Source: Arthrobacter sp. SLBN-112 (GTDB lineage: Bacteria > Actinomycetota > Actinomycetes > Actinomycetales > Micrococcaceae). Taken from it: a stretch of 64,000 bases of DNA. Below, piece after piece: positions 27,181 to 35,912 of the stretch. Both the position numbers and the translations under genes were made by a program. Location: positions 620,001-684,000 of the forward strand of contig NZ_JAUSXY010000001.1 of NCBI RefSeq assembly GCF_030944625.1, given 5' to 3'. The notes beneath the pieces were generated by a model. The model did no database searches. It worked only from the letters and a program-made list of their open reading frames with translations, and was not told where the DNA came from. Positions within the stretch are counted from its first letter, which is position 1, and the number at the start of each line of letters is the position of its first letter.

Positions 27181-28236
27181 TCAGCATCCGCAAGACTGGC
27201 GCACGATCAAATCCGCGGTCACCTCCCGGCGGTCCTCAGGACGGTAGTCGGGAACGGGGGGCTCGCCCCGCCGTTCGGCCTCCAGTTGTCCGTCCAGAAT
27301 CCGGGTCAGCGTCTGCGCGGCCAGAACGCCGATTGATTCGCTGTCTTCATCCACCACCGTCAGTGGCGGATCCAGCAAGGGCGCCCAGGCGAACTCATCA
27401 AACGCTATGAGCGCCACCTGGGTGGGGACAGCAATTTCACGTTGCTGGAGCACGGTCAAGACACCGTGCAGCAGGGGGTTGTTTCCCGCGATGATCGCCT
27501 CGGGCAGGACTTGCCCGGGGTTGCCCAGGTAGGTGGACAGCGTCTTATACGCCGAGTCGGAGTCGTTTTCCGTCTCCAGTACGCGCAGCACGGCCCCGTA
27601 CTTCGTGGCCGCTTCACGGAGTCCACGCTCCCGCTCCGCCCGCGTGGACCAGCGCCCCGGATAGGCCAGGAAAAGCCAATCCATACGCCCGTGCTGGGCG
27701 AGGTGGGCTCCGGCTTTCATGCTCGCCGCATAGTTATCCGTGAGAATGCTCGGAACCTGTGTGGCGTCCTCCGGCGGCGCCGAGTCCACGAAAACCACCG
27801 GGATGTCCCAGCTTTCGAGGAGTTTGACGTTCTCCTTGCTCAGCGTCAGCGTGGTGATGATGCCAGCCGTCCGCGACTGGATCAAATCCTGAATGGTCGC
27901 ATCTTCCACCTCGGGCGTGTACACACCTTCCGCGGCGATATCGGCGACGACGGCATTCCGGCTGGATCCGCGAAGGACCCGCTGGATGCCCTTCATCAGG
28001 TCCAGGTAGTAGTAGTTCGAGGTGCTCGCCGTGATGACCGCGATCGAACTGCGCGATTTCTTGCGAAGCTCCTGCGCGGCACGGTTCGGGACATACCCAA
28101 GCTCCCGTGCGGCCTTCAGCACCAGCTTCCGGCTCGCCTCCGAAACATCGGCGCCGTTGCTCAGAGCGCGCGAAACCGTGTAGGAAGACAGACCCGTCGC
28201 TTCGCTCAGATCCCGCAAGGTGGGCTTCTTGGCCAT
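27181..28236 (-). CDS. LacI-family regulator
   Basis: A 351-residue LacI repressor with HTH TLRDLSEATGLSSYTVSRALSNGADVS (about residues 5-31) and sensor domain ending FDEFAWAPLLDPPLTVVDEDSESIGVLAAQ. ATG 28236 begins MAKKPTLRD, the usual LacI start; the longer open frame to 28335 runs through operators. It lies directly upstream of the ribose-type ABC operon in the same orientation and is its most likely regulator. Two operator-like repeats sit just upstream (28251-28307), suggesting autoregulation. Confidence 0.88.
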   Translation of the reverse strand: MAKKPTLRDLSEATGLSSYTVSRALSNGADVSEASRKLVLKAARELGYVPNRAAQELRKKSRSSIAVITASTSNYYYLDLMKGIQRVLRGSSRNAVVADIAAEGVYTPEVEDATIQDLIQSRTAGIITTLTLSKENVKLLESWDIPVVFVDSAPPEDATQVPSILTDNYAASMKAGAHLAQHGRMDWLFLAYPGRWSTRAERERGLREAATKYGAVLRVLETENDSDSAYKTLSTYLGNPGQVLPEAIIAGNNPLLHGVLTVLQQREIAVPTQVALIAFDEFAWAPLLDPPLTVVDEDSESIGVLAAQTLTRILDGQLEAERRGEPPVPDYRPEDRREVTADLIVRQSCGC

Positions 28237-28250
28237 GGTAGGACTACTCT

Positions 28251-28307
28251 CTAATCGTTTAGGGAAAGAGGTTGGCGATGCTCCGATCGCGGTACCTAAA
28301 GGATTAG
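28251..28307. promoter_or_regulatory. Pair of inverted 13-bp operator-like repeats
   Basis: CTAATCGTTTAGG at 28251-28263 and CCTAAAGGATTAG at 28295-28307 are inverted copies (12 of 13 match), each itself partly palindromic around CG or GG, with centres 44 bp apart. They sit 15-71 bp upstream of the LacI start at 28236, so they are probable autoregulatory operators. The motif was not seen near the ABC operon promoter. Confidence 0.6.
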
Positions 28308-28490
28308 GGTCAACGATAAGTGTGATGGTACCCACGCGTCAAGGGGTCGTTTTCACCATTCTTGGGCTGGTTGCCCAACGCCGATAGTCGTGATTCCGAC
28401 GCCGCGCAGTTCTGCCGCTGCTGCGGAACCGTAGGATCGCCACGTCGTCCGCAACAATCTCGTACGTGAAGTCAGCTGCGGCTGTAGCCG

Positions 28491-28760
28491 CGATCACCCA
28501 TGGCCAACCTTATGCTCTCCGTCATGGGTGCTTTCGCTGAATTCGAACGCTCCCTCATCAGGGAGCGGCAACGGGAAGGCATCGCCCTGGCTAAGCAGCG
28601 CGGCGCTTACAAAGGTCGGAAGAAGACCCTAACGCCGGAGCGGGCGGCCGAGTTGGTCCAGCGGGCCGGCAGCGGCGTTCCGAAAGCGGTTCTCGCTCGT
28701 GATTACGGGATCAGCAGGGAGACGGTTTACCAGTACCTGCGACACATCGACTTGGAGTGA
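28491..28760 (+). pseudogene. Serine recombinase (resolvase) C-terminal remnant A
   Basis: An 86-residue remnant corresponding to the end of a Tn3-type resolvase: SPMANLMLSVMGAFAEFERSLIRERQREGIALAK (end of the catalytic domain and long helix E) followed by the C-terminal HTH (VPKAVLARDYGISRETVYQYLRHIDLE). The catalytic N-terminal part with the active serine is missing; a stop codon lies in frame just upstream. The frame itself is intact from 28500. A second, more decayed relic of the same tail and its 3' flank lies at 45144 in the same orientation. Confidence 0.85.
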
Positions 28761-28872
28761 CCCGCTCCCCTGCTGCCGGCGCCGTCGTTGCGCCATAGCC
28801 GATGCCGCCTTGACGGAAGATAAAACGTCGGCTTCCAATTTCGGCCGGGGGAAGGACCCGAAAGGGACTGCA
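28761..28872. repeat. 3' flank shared with the second resolvase relic
   Basis: The sequence after the resolvase stop, ending in CTTGACGGAAGATAAAACG and then CGAAAGGGACTGCA near 28872, aligns with the sequence after the second relic (45198-45306), which has CTTGACGAAAGATCAAATA and CAAAGGGTGCA. The common block is about 110 bp beyond the stop codon. It could be the remaining end of the element that once carried the resolvase. Confidence 0.65.
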
Positions 28873-29037
28873 CCCAGGCATCGAGCGCGTAGGCTCCCTA
28901 GCTCGCGAATCGCGCCTCCGAGCGGGCACGGGTGGTTGAACGTCCCTTGGAACTCAATGATGTCTTCGGTGCTGATTCTGCTCCTCCGAGGGTTTGCGGA
29001 CAATGCACCTGAGCGACTTGATCCGCGCAGTATTTAG

Positions 29038-29077
29038 ATAGTGTTTTGATAAATCGAGAAAAACAATCAAACACTAT
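29038..29077. repeat. AT-rich imperfect palindrome
   Basis: ATAGTGTTTTGAT (29038-29050) and ATCAAACACTAT (29066-29077) form an inverted repeat with a one-base bulge and a 15-nt AT-rich spacer. This is the most AT-rich spot in the surrounding 20 kb and lies 39 bp upstream of a small unassigned gene and about 280 bp after the resolvase relic. It could be an operator, a recombination site or a transposon end. Confidence 0.5.
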
Positions 29078-29115
29078 GAAAGAAAGAGCTTAGGCGTGAG
29101 TTTAATTTGCTTTAG

Positions 29116-29388
29116 ATGAGCGGAAATGGCATAACAGAGACTCAGTATTTAATCGACAGAAAGCGATTCTTAATGGTTCAAATGAGTGAAGTAGCAAGGC
29201 AGCGCGCAGCGTTTGTCGCGTCGGGCCAGGCGGACTGCTCCCCCGCTAAACACAAACGAGTCGACAGAGAATACGCCGACTCAATGTCCACGGATGACTA
29301 CATCTGCCTACGATGCTGGACAGTGGTAGAAACCTGGCAGGAAAGAAAGGACAGGCTCCGCAAAGAACGTGATCCTGGCGCCTCGTAA
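29116..29388 (+). CDS. Small unassigned protein with a CxxC motif
   Basis: A 90-residue protein with balanced charge and a YICLRCWTVVETW segment (CxxC, about residues 64-67) plus an earlier ADCSPAKH, which could form a small metal-binding site. No family is recognised. The base composition is lower in GC than neighbouring catabolic genes, consistent with foreign origin, and it lies beside the resolvase relic. The ribosome site before ATG 29116 is unclear. Moderately likely to be a real gene. Confidence 0.45.
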   Translation: MSGNGITETQYLIDRKRFLMVQMSEVARQRAAFVASGQADCSPAKHKRVDREYADSMSTDDYICLRCWTVVETWQERKDRLRKERDPGAS

Positions 29389-29998
29389 CGAAGCGCACCA
29401 CATTCGCCACCCGCAGAAGCGATTCCTCTGTTGGTGGCGATTGTGGTTTAAAAGCGAAAGGTGCCGACAGGAATTGGATCGATCCTTGCGATGATGTGCC
29501 TATGCATCGGCGGTATGAAGGTGCAGCATTACAATGGCGTTTTACCTGGCCGACGGTACCACCGTCTCGTAGACGGGACTTGGCCACGCGCCAAACGCAA
29601 CAGAGAGTCGTCGTTTACGCCAGCTTGACAGAATATCCATTATCGGCGCTTTGAAATTGGCGGGGGAATGGCTGCAGAAGGGGCTATTTCCAGTGGCATC
29701 ATTTGGTGGCGTTGCCCCCATATACAGGAAGTCCGAACTGCTCAGCCAGGACCCGGTTAAGGTCAAAAGGCGCATCGGAGCCGGTTATGTCGGCCACCCA
29801 GGCGGAGTATTCCGAGTGGTCGGGATGGGCAGGGTCCGCCAAGGCATCCACGGTCTCCTCGTATCCGGGAAAATCCGCCGGCGTCTTCCAGTGGGCCGCG
29901 CCGGGCGCCGTCGATCAGCCGCGCGGGCGGGCTGTCTTCGACTGGGGGCGGCGGGAGACCAGCTCGAGCCGGTGAAGCCGGCTGTCCCCAAAGTCGTT
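29389..29998. other. About 600 bp without an intact gene
   Basis: Open frames here are short and overlapping on both strands and resemble no known family. The stretch lies between a small AT-richer gene and a truncated HTH fragment, and is best read as decayed junction sequence. Confidence 0.4.
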
Positions 29999-30100
29999 TT
30001 CGTAGAAAGCCTCGCCTGGACCCAGCGCGAGGCCGGCCTTTCCTGGGAGGCCATCGCGCTGTGCCTGGGCGTGAGCAAACAAGCCGTCCATCGTAGGTAA
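29999..30100 (+). pseudogene. C-terminal HTH fragment
   Basis: The last 33 codons of an open frame read FVESLAWTQREAGLSW then EAIALCLGVSKQAVHRR and stop. This closely resembles the HTH seen in actinobacterial proteins with the pattern ASWAEIGxALGVSKQAAHxR. The upstream part of the frame looks non-coding, so this is the stranded end of a truncated gene next to other relics. Confidence 0.5.
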
Positions 30101-30207
30101 GGGAAGCGATAGACGCAGGTCCTAAATTTTTCACAGTCTCGCTGTGCCGTTCCTGGATCACCCAGGTGATCGAGGCCGGCATGGTTCCCCCTTCTGAGGT
30201 CCTCGGG

Positions 30208-31335
30208 TCAGCTTCGGCTGAAGCGTTCAGGCCGGAAAGTGGCCAGCATGGGGTGCTTCTGTTTGGTGAGGATCTCGAAGGACAGCAGTTCCCCGGCGAC
30301 CAGTCCAACGGTTGCACCGGAGTGGGAAAAGGCCACGAAGCAGCCTGGCAGTTTCTCGAGCTCTCCGAAGACGGGTTCGCCATCTCCGGGGATCGGTTTC
30401 CGGCCGACCTTCCAGCTGGCGGGGGTCAGCTGTCGGCTGCCGCCAAGAAGTCTTGAGGCTTCCTCTGTCAGTTCCTTGACAGCATCTTCCGGAATGGTGA
30501 ATGACCCATCGTCTGATTCCACAATCTGATCTTCGTACCAGCTGTGGTCCAGCGCGAGTGTGCCTCCGGGATTGGGCCGGGCGGCAACCCGGGGGGTATT
30601 AAGAACAGCTTTCAACCTGTGGTCGGCAGGTTCGGTGATTACCAGGGCAGAGACGGGGGATCCATCTGCAATGTACGCCCCGTGCTCTTCGAGCACCGAG
30701 GGGGTAGCTGCACCGCATGCCACAACGACCCTGTCTGCAGCATAGACACTGCCGTTCTGGGTGGCGACGCCGCGCGCTTTTCCATCTTTTGCCAGGACAC
30801 GTGACTTGCCGGCGTCCGTGATCAATGTTCCGCCGAGGGCTGCAAATTCCGCCATGAGGTACTCCACCAGATGGGGCAGGCTGACCCATCCCTCCCCGGG
30901 GTTGAAGACAGCAACGTCGGAAACAGCAGTCTCATCAATCCCGGAGGTGAGGGCGGATATCTGCCCAGGCTTTAGCAGGATGGAGTCGTAGCCGTGTGAC
31001 TGCTCGTACTCGTGGCGGGCCTCTGCCTTGGCGGCTTCCCCTGCCGGCGCCCAGTACAGCCCGCCTCCGAACTGGAGCCACTCCCGTGTGGGATCTTCTG
31101 CGAACAGCGTCCGGTACCGGTCAATCCCGGCCATGCGGAGCTGATGATACGGATCGGACCGTTTTCCTGCCGAGTTCAACCAGGACAAGGAACGTCCCGT
31201 TGCACCGCTGGCAAGGTCGCTTTCGGTGACCAGGACGACAGAAGCGCCGGAGCGAAGCAGATGGACGGCGGTGGAAACGCCGAGAATTCCCCCGCCCAGA
31301 ACTGCGACGTGGGTTTCACTCTTGGGAGAAGTCAT
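30208..31335 (-). CDS. FAD-dependent oxidoreductase (DAO family), copy 1
   Basis: A 375-residue D-amino-acid-oxidase-type flavoprotein: dinucleotide-binding HVAVLGGGILGVSTAVHLL (about residues 9-27), then GRSLSWLNSAGKRS, VVACGAATP, and the C-terminal FAD motif GCFVAFSHSGATVGLVAGELL. Such enzymes oxidise amines, N-methyl amino acids (sarcosine, dimethylglycine) or D-amino acids. ATG 31335 follows AAAGGGAAA; the longer open frame is unsupported. It is clearly paralogous to the protein at 43912 (matching along the whole length, ending HPMLATFRP). It diverges from the hydantoinase operon and shares its upstream region. Confidence 0.88.
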   Translation of the reverse strand: MTSPKSETHVAVLGGGILGVSTAVHLLRSGASVVLVTESDLASGATGRSLSWLNSAGKRSDPYHQLRMAGIDRYRTLFAEDPTREWLQFGGGLYWAPAGEAAKAEARHEYEQSHGYDSILLKPGQISALTSGIDETAVSDVAVFNPGEGWVSLPHLVEYLMAEFAALGGTLITDAGKSRVLAKDGKARGVATQNGSVYAADRVVVACGAATPSVLEEHGAYIADGSPVSALVITEPADHRLKAVLNTPRVAARPNPGGTLALDHSWYEDQIVESDDGSFTIPEDAVKELTEEASRLLGGSRQLTPASWKVGRKPIPGDGEPVFGELEKLPGCFVAFSHSGATVGLVAGELLSFEILTKQKHPMLATFRPERFSRS

Positions 31336-31376
31336 GGTGGTTGTTTCCCTTTCTCGGAATTGAACGTTCTTATCCA

Positions 31377-31541
31377 TCAGTTCGGCGGGACAGAGTTGTT
31401 CCGGCCCTGAAAGTTGTCGGCCCGGCGGTCGTCGTATGTCCAGACGGCGGGCGCTCCCTCGACGGGAGGCATGATCTGGCCTTCGTTGAGATGGAGCATG
31501 ATGCCTGGCCCTCCCGCAGCGGCAGTCCACGTTCCTGACAT
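31377..31541 (-). CDS. Possible 54-residue protein upstream of the FAD oxidoreductase
   Basis: A short frame starting ATG 31541 with GGAAG about ten bases before it, G/C-rich third positions, and a sequence (MSGTWTAAAGGPGIMLHLNEG, then PVEGAPAVWTYDDRRADNFQG) that reads like protein rather than shadow. It ends 41 bp before the oxidoreductase start on the same strand, so the two could be one transcript. No family is recognised. It could also be the remaining tail of a larger gene. Confidence 0.35.
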   Translation of the reverse strand: MSGTWTAAAGGPGIMLHLNEGQIMPPVEGAPAVWTYDDRRADNFQGRNNSVPPN

Positions 31542-31706
31542 CGGACAATGACTTCCGGTGGCGGCGGCGAGCCTGTGGCGCGGGCCGTGCCGCAGGACGG
31601 CCCGCGAAGGGGGCGGTGACGTCAACTGAATCGGTTGAGGACTCTCTTGTTCGCCTTTTCAAAGACTTCAGCTTTCTGGGTTTGCGAGTCGAGAAACGGC
31701 AAAAAG

Positions 31707-31718
31707 GGGAACGTTCCC
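31707..31718. promoter_or_regulatory. Perfect 12-bp operator palindrome
   Basis: GGGAACGTTCCC is a perfect LacI-type palindrome in the region between the FAD oxidoreductase and hydantoinase genes. It matches the second site at 31896 and resembles the site before the LacI gene at 37331-38417, so that regulator is the proposed binder. Confidence 0.65.
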
Positions 31719-31849
31719 ATTACCGTTGCGATTGACGTTACCCCCAGTCGCCCGGCGGGTCAATGCCCTCCTTTCGATACCCAAGCTCCCCCTGATGCAT
31801 TGCCGCGCGACGACGGGACGGTGGTTTTGAGAACGATCCCAATAGAGGG

Positions 31850-31907
31850 TTGACGTGTGATTCAGGTCATGTCACACTCGAATCCAGATCGCAGTGGGAA
31901 CCTTCCC
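31850..31907 (+). promoter_or_regulatory. Promoter and operator of the hydantoinase operon
   Basis: A -35-like TTGACG at 31850-31855 is followed after 17 bp by CACACT (31873-31878), a plausible though imperfect -10. The 14-bp operator TGGGAACCTTCCCA (31895-31908) starts about 17 bp further on, over the expected transcription start region, which fits repression by a LacI protein. It shares GGGAAC-TTCCC with the palindrome at 31707. Confidence 0.55.
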
Positions 31908-31974
31908 AATTCAAACCCGCCCAAGCGACTAAAGACCTCACAGCAGCCGGAATCACAGGCAGGCAGGAAAATCC

Positions 31975-34041
31975 ATGAGTTTACGATTCGGCGTCGACAC
32001 CGGAGGAACGTTCACCGATCTCTGCGCGTTCGATGAAGCCACGGGACAGGTGCATGTCCGCAAAGTCTCCTCCACCCCGGATGACCCGGGCCGGGCCATC
32101 ATCCAGGGCGTACACGAACTGCTGAAACAGATCGGCGGGCGGAGCATCGAGGAAATCTCCTACTTTGCGCATGGCACAACCGTGGGCACCAACGCCCTCC
32201 TGACCGGCCGGGGCGTGCGCACAGGCCTCATCACGACGAAGGGCTTCAGGGATTTGCTGGAGCTGGGCCGCGGACGGCGGCCGCACATGTACGACCTCCA
32301 GGCCGATAAGCCGGAACCCTTCATTCCAAGGGATCTGCGCATGGAGGTCGCCGAACGGGTTCGGCACGACGGGCGGGTGGAGATCCCCTTGGACTCCGAC
32401 GAGGTCCGCGCAGCCGTCCGGGAGCTGAAGGCCCAGGGCGTCGAGTCCATTGCCGTCTGTCTTCTCTACAGCTACGTCCGCCCGGAACACGAACGTGAAA
32501 TCGGCCGGATCATCGCCGAGGAATTCCCGGAAGCCTATGTCTCACTCTCCAGCGAAGTCCTCCCCGAGTTCCGCGAGTTCGAGCGGCTCTCAACAGTCGT
32601 CACGAACGCCTACGTCGGACCGGTCGTCGCCAGCTACCTGGCACGGCTCCGTCGGAACCTCGCGGACGCCGGGCTTAAGTGCCTGCCACACGTGACACAG
32701 TCCAACGGCGGCATCATCCCGTTCCCGACGGCGGAAGAACTCCCCGTCCGCCTTGTACTGTCCGGGCCGAGCACCGGCGTGGTCGGAGCGGCAGCGATCA
32801 CGACGGCCGCCGGCAGCCCGGACATCATCACCTTCGACATGGGCGGAACTTCCTCGGACGTTTCCCTGGTCCAGAACGGCACCCCCAAAGTCACCTCCAG
32901 CATGGAGCTCGACGGACGGCCCATCCGCTCCCCCATGCTGGACATCCACACCGTCGGGGCCGGCGGCGGTTCAATCGCCTGGATCGACAGCGGAAACCAC
33001 CTGCGCGTGGGCCCTGCCAGTGCCGGCGCGTTCCCGGGCCCCGCCTGTTACGGCAACGGCCAGGAACCGACGGTCACCGATGCGAACGTCGTCCTGCAGG
33101 TTCTGAACCCTGAGTACCTGCTCAACGGCCAACTCAAGATCGATGCCCAGGCCTCACACCGGGCCATCAAGGCCGTTGCCGACCCGCTGGGCCTCACGGT
33201 AGCCGAGGCAGCACAAGGCATCATCCGGGTGGTGACCGCCAACATGGCGCGCGCCATCCGCGTCATCTCTGTACAACGCGGATACGACCCCCGGGATTAT
33301 GTACTCGTCCCGTTCGGCGGCGCAGGGCCGTTGCACGCGTCCCGCCTGGCCATTGAACTGGGAATCAACCGGATTCTCGTTCCGGAGACACCCGGCGCGC
33401 AGTCCGCGCTGGGACTGCTGATGACCGACATCCGCAGCGACTTCATGCGGACCAAAATTATGCAGGTTACGCCGGAAGCATCAGCCGGTTTCAACCAGGT
33501 CTTCGCCGAACTCACTGAGCAGGCATCCGACTGGTTCGCGGAGGAGAACATCGGAGAGGAGCGCCGAAGCCTGCTCCGCAGCATCGAGATGCGCTACGCC
33601 GGGCAGAACTACGAACTTCCGGTCGACGTCCCCGATGGTGCCCTGAATGAGGAAGCAATCAACTCGCTGATCGAAGGCTTCCAGCGGGCCCACGACCGGA
33701 TGTACGGGTACAGCGCACGGAACGAAGTCGTCGAAGCCGTGACCTTCCGCGTTCAGGCCATCGCCACCGTTCCGCGTGCCGACCTGCGCCGTTCAGCCGT
33801 CGAAGGACGAAAGCTCGAGGACGCAGTCACCGGTTACCGGGACGTGTTCCTGCCGGAAAAGGGCGACTACGTCCCGTGCCCGGTCTATGACCGCTCGCGC
33901 CTTGATGTTGGCCACCGCATTGCCGGCCCGGCCATCGTCGAACAGATGGATACCACCACCCTTCTCTTGCCTTCGGACGTCTGCGTCGTGGACGACCTGC
34001 GCAACCTTGTCATCGAAATCCGAAGGAGCACCAGTGAATAA
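31975..34041 (+). CDS. hyuA: Hydantoinase/oxoprolinase subunit A
   Basis: A 688-residue HyuA-type protein. FGVDTGGTFTD (residues 5-15) is the ATP-binding motif of the ASKHA-like N-terminal domain; further motifs are AHGTTVGTNALL, SGPSTGVVGAAA, TFDMGGTSSDV and PFGGAGPLHA. With subunit B it performs ATP-dependent ring opening of hydantoins, N-methylhydantoin, 5-oxoproline or related cyclic amides; the ring cannot be named from sequence. The stop overlaps the start of subunit B by 8 bp. The operon is probably repressed through TGGGAAC-TTCCCA operators upstream. Confidence 0.92.
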   Translation: MSLRFGVDTGGTFTDLCAFDEATGQVHVRKVSSTPDDPGRAIIQGVHELLKQIGGRSIEEISYFAHGTTVGTNALLTGRGVRTGLITTKGFRDLLELGRGRRPHMYDLQADKPEPFIPRDLRMEVAERVRHDGRVEIPLDSDEVRAAVRELKAQGVESIAVCLLYSYVRPEHEREIGRIIAEEFPEAYVSLSSEVLPEFREFERLSTVVTNAYVGPVVASYLARLRRNLADAGLKCLPHVTQSNGGIIPFPTAEELPVRLVLSGPSTGVVGAAAITTAAGSPDIITFDMGGTSSDVSLVQNGTPKVTSSMELDGRPIRSPMLDIHTVGAGGGSIAWIDSGNHLRVGPASAGAFPGPACYGNGQEPTVTDANVVLQVLNPEYLLNGQLKIDAQASHRAIKAVADPLGLTVAEAAQGIIRVVTANMARAIRVISVQRGYDPRDYVLVPFGGAGPLHASRLAIELGINRILVPETPGAQSALGLLMTDIRSDFMRTKIMQVTPEASAGFNQVFAELTEQASDWFAEENIGEERRSLLRSIEMRYAGQNYELPVDVPDGALNEEAINSLIEGFQRAHDRMYGYSARNEVVEAVTFRVQAIATVPRADLRRSAVEGRKLEDAVTGYRDVFLPEKGDYVPCPVYDRSRLDVGHRIAGPAIVEQMDTTTLLLPSDVCVVDDLRNLVIEIRRSTSE

Positions 34042-35722
34042 GCCCCTCGCAGCCGACCCCGCCCACCTGGACACCGTTCTGGTTGAGGTCATCGGCTCCG
34101 CCCTGTCGACCATCGTTGAGGAAATGGGCGGCACGCTCGTTCGCGCCGCCTACTCAACGAACATCAAAGAACGCAGGGACTGCACCGCCGGACTCTTCGA
34201 CGCCACGGGCCTCGGCATCGCGCAGGACGAAGGCGGGTCACCCCTTCACCTTGGGTCGCTTATGGGCATCGTGGATGGGATCCTTGCCCGCTACCCGCTG
34301 GAGGATATCGCCGAAGGGGATACCTTCATCGGCAATGACCCCTACAGCGGGGGCGGTTCGCATCTACCCGACATCGTTCTCGCCACCCCGATCTTCATCG
34401 ATGGTGTGCTGACCGCCTGGGCGGCCAACCTGGCCCACCACGCCGACTTCGGTGACCGCGGGCACGCCCACATCTTCCAGGAAGGCCTGCGGATCCCCCC
34501 GGTCCGCCTGGTCCGCGCCGGTGTACTGCAGCAGGAGATGCTGAACCTGATCCTGCTCAACTGCCAGGTCCCGCACGAGCGGCAGGCCGACCTCCGCGCC
34601 CAGCAGGCAGCCAACCGGCTCGCGTGTCAGCGGTACAAGGACCTCTGCGACCGTTATGGCCGTGACGTCATGGTCGCCGCGGCCGCCGAACTGCTGGACT
34701 ACACCGAGCGCAGGACCCGGGCAGCTATCAGCAACATGCCCGACGGCGTTTACGCCTTCACCGACAAGTTCGACTGCCCCGAGCTGGACGACGAACTCGA
34801 GCTGCGGATCCGGATCACGGTCTCCGGGGACGAGATGCTGTTCGACTTCGACGGCAATCCCCCGCAGGTGAGGGCGAGCGTCAACGTTGTGTGGACGGCT
34901 CTTTACGCATCCGTCTACTACTCGCTCAAGAGCCTCATCGACGCCGACATTGTCCCGAATGCCGGCCTGTACCGGCCGGTCCGGATCCAGGCGCCCACCG
35001 GTTCGATCATCAACTGCGAGGAACCCGCGGCCGTCAACGGACGCAGCGAGACCTGCCAGCGCATCGTGGACCTGATCCACGGCGCCCTCGCCGAAGCCGT
35101 CCCGGAACGGGTCACCGCGGCCAGTAACGGAGCCAACACCGGGGTGCACTTCTCCGGGAAAAGCTCACGCACCGGCAAGGAGTTCGTCTACCTCGAAACG
35201 ATCGGCGGCGGATGCGGGGCCCGGGCCACCAAGGACGGACTGGACGGGGTCCAGGTCCACATGACCAACACGTCCAACCTTCCGGTCGAAAGCCTCGAAG
35301 CCGAATACCCGCTCGTCATTGAGGCCTACGAACTGATCCAGGACTCGGGCGGGGCGGGCCGGAACCGTGGCGGCCTCGGAATCCGTCGTGCGGTCCGGGT
35401 TGAAGACCCGGACATCCACTTCTGGCTCGACACCAGCCGACAGAAATCCCAACCCTGGGGACTGGACGGAGGCCTGCCCGGAGCCAGCGCGAAAGCGGTG
35501 CTCAACCCGGAAGCACGGCCCATCAACCACGGATACACCGTGTTGCAGCCCGGCGACCGCGTCGCCATTGAGACAGCAGGCGCCGGCGGCTACGGCTCGC
35601 CCGCGCTCCGCGAGGCGGACCAAGTGGCCCGGGACCTCGCCGAAGGAAAAATTTCCGACGACTACGCCCGTCAAGCCTACCCCGACCAGATGCGGGAACT
35701 GACAAAGCCTGACGGCTCCTAA
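34034..35722 (+). CDS. hyuB: Hydantoinase/oxoprolinase subunit B
   Basis: A 562-residue HyuB-type protein with the expected N-terminal LDTVLVEVIGSALSTIVEEMGGTLVRAAYSTNIKER and central GNDPYSGGGSHLPDIVLATP segments, and VNGRSETCQRIVDLIHGAL and GGCGARATKDGLDG later on. It is the partner of subunit A in the ATP-dependent amidohydrolase. GTG 34034 is the start because GAAGGAG (34022-34028) lies six bases upstream; it overlaps the end of hyuA. A strong terminator hairpin follows the stop. Confidence 0.92.
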   Translation: MNKPLAADPAHLDTVLVEVIGSALSTIVEEMGGTLVRAAYSTNIKERRDCTAGLFDATGLGIAQDEGGSPLHLGSLMGIVDGILARYPLEDIAEGDTFIGNDPYSGGGSHLPDIVLATPIFIDGVLTAWAANLAHHADFGDRGHAHIFQEGLRIPPVRLVRAGVLQQEMLNLILLNCQVPHERQADLRAQQAANRLACQRYKDLCDRYGRDVMVAAAAELLDYTERRTRAAISNMPDGVYAFTDKFDCPELDDELELRIRITVSGDEMLFDFDGNPPQVRASVNVVWTALYASVYYSLKSLIDADIVPNAGLYRPVRIQAPTGSIINCEEPAAVNGRSETCQRIVDLIHGALAEAVPERVTAASNGANTGVHFSGKSSRTGKEFVYLETIGGGCGARATKDGLDGVQVHMTNTSNLPVESLEAEYPLVIEAYELIQDSGGAGRNRGGLGIRRAVRVEDPDIHFWLDTSRQKSQPWGLDGGLPGASAKAVLNPEARPINHGYTVLQPGDRVAIETAGAGGYGSPALREADQVARDLAEGKISDDYARQAYPDQMRELTKPDGS

Positions 35723-35726
35723 CAAA

Positions 35727-35766
35727 GCCGGCGGTGGGCAGGACCCGCGGGCTGCCCACCGCCGGC
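35727..35766 (+). terminator. Hairpin terminator after hyuB
   Basis: A perfect 15-bp stem, GCCGGCGGTGGGCAG (35727-35741) with CTGCCCACCGCCGGC (35752-35766), and a 10-nt loop lies four bases after the hyuB stop. There is no clear U-tract, which is common for terminators in GC-rich actinobacteria. Confidence 0.7.
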
Positions 35767-35912
35767 CGCGCTACATTCCAAGACTCGCTACTTGAAAACC
35801 AGCTCCAGCTTAAACCCACCCGTTATAGCCAGATGCCCCGCCCGGCAAAGACGCTGCGGCAGGTATCCCCCCGCTGACGCCCTGAGCCTCAGCTTTCATC
35901 AAAGGAAAAATC

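Noticed and set aside
28500..28760. Functional resolvase or Hin-type invertase
   Set aside because: Only the C-terminal part remains; the catalytic serine domain is missing, so it is a relic.
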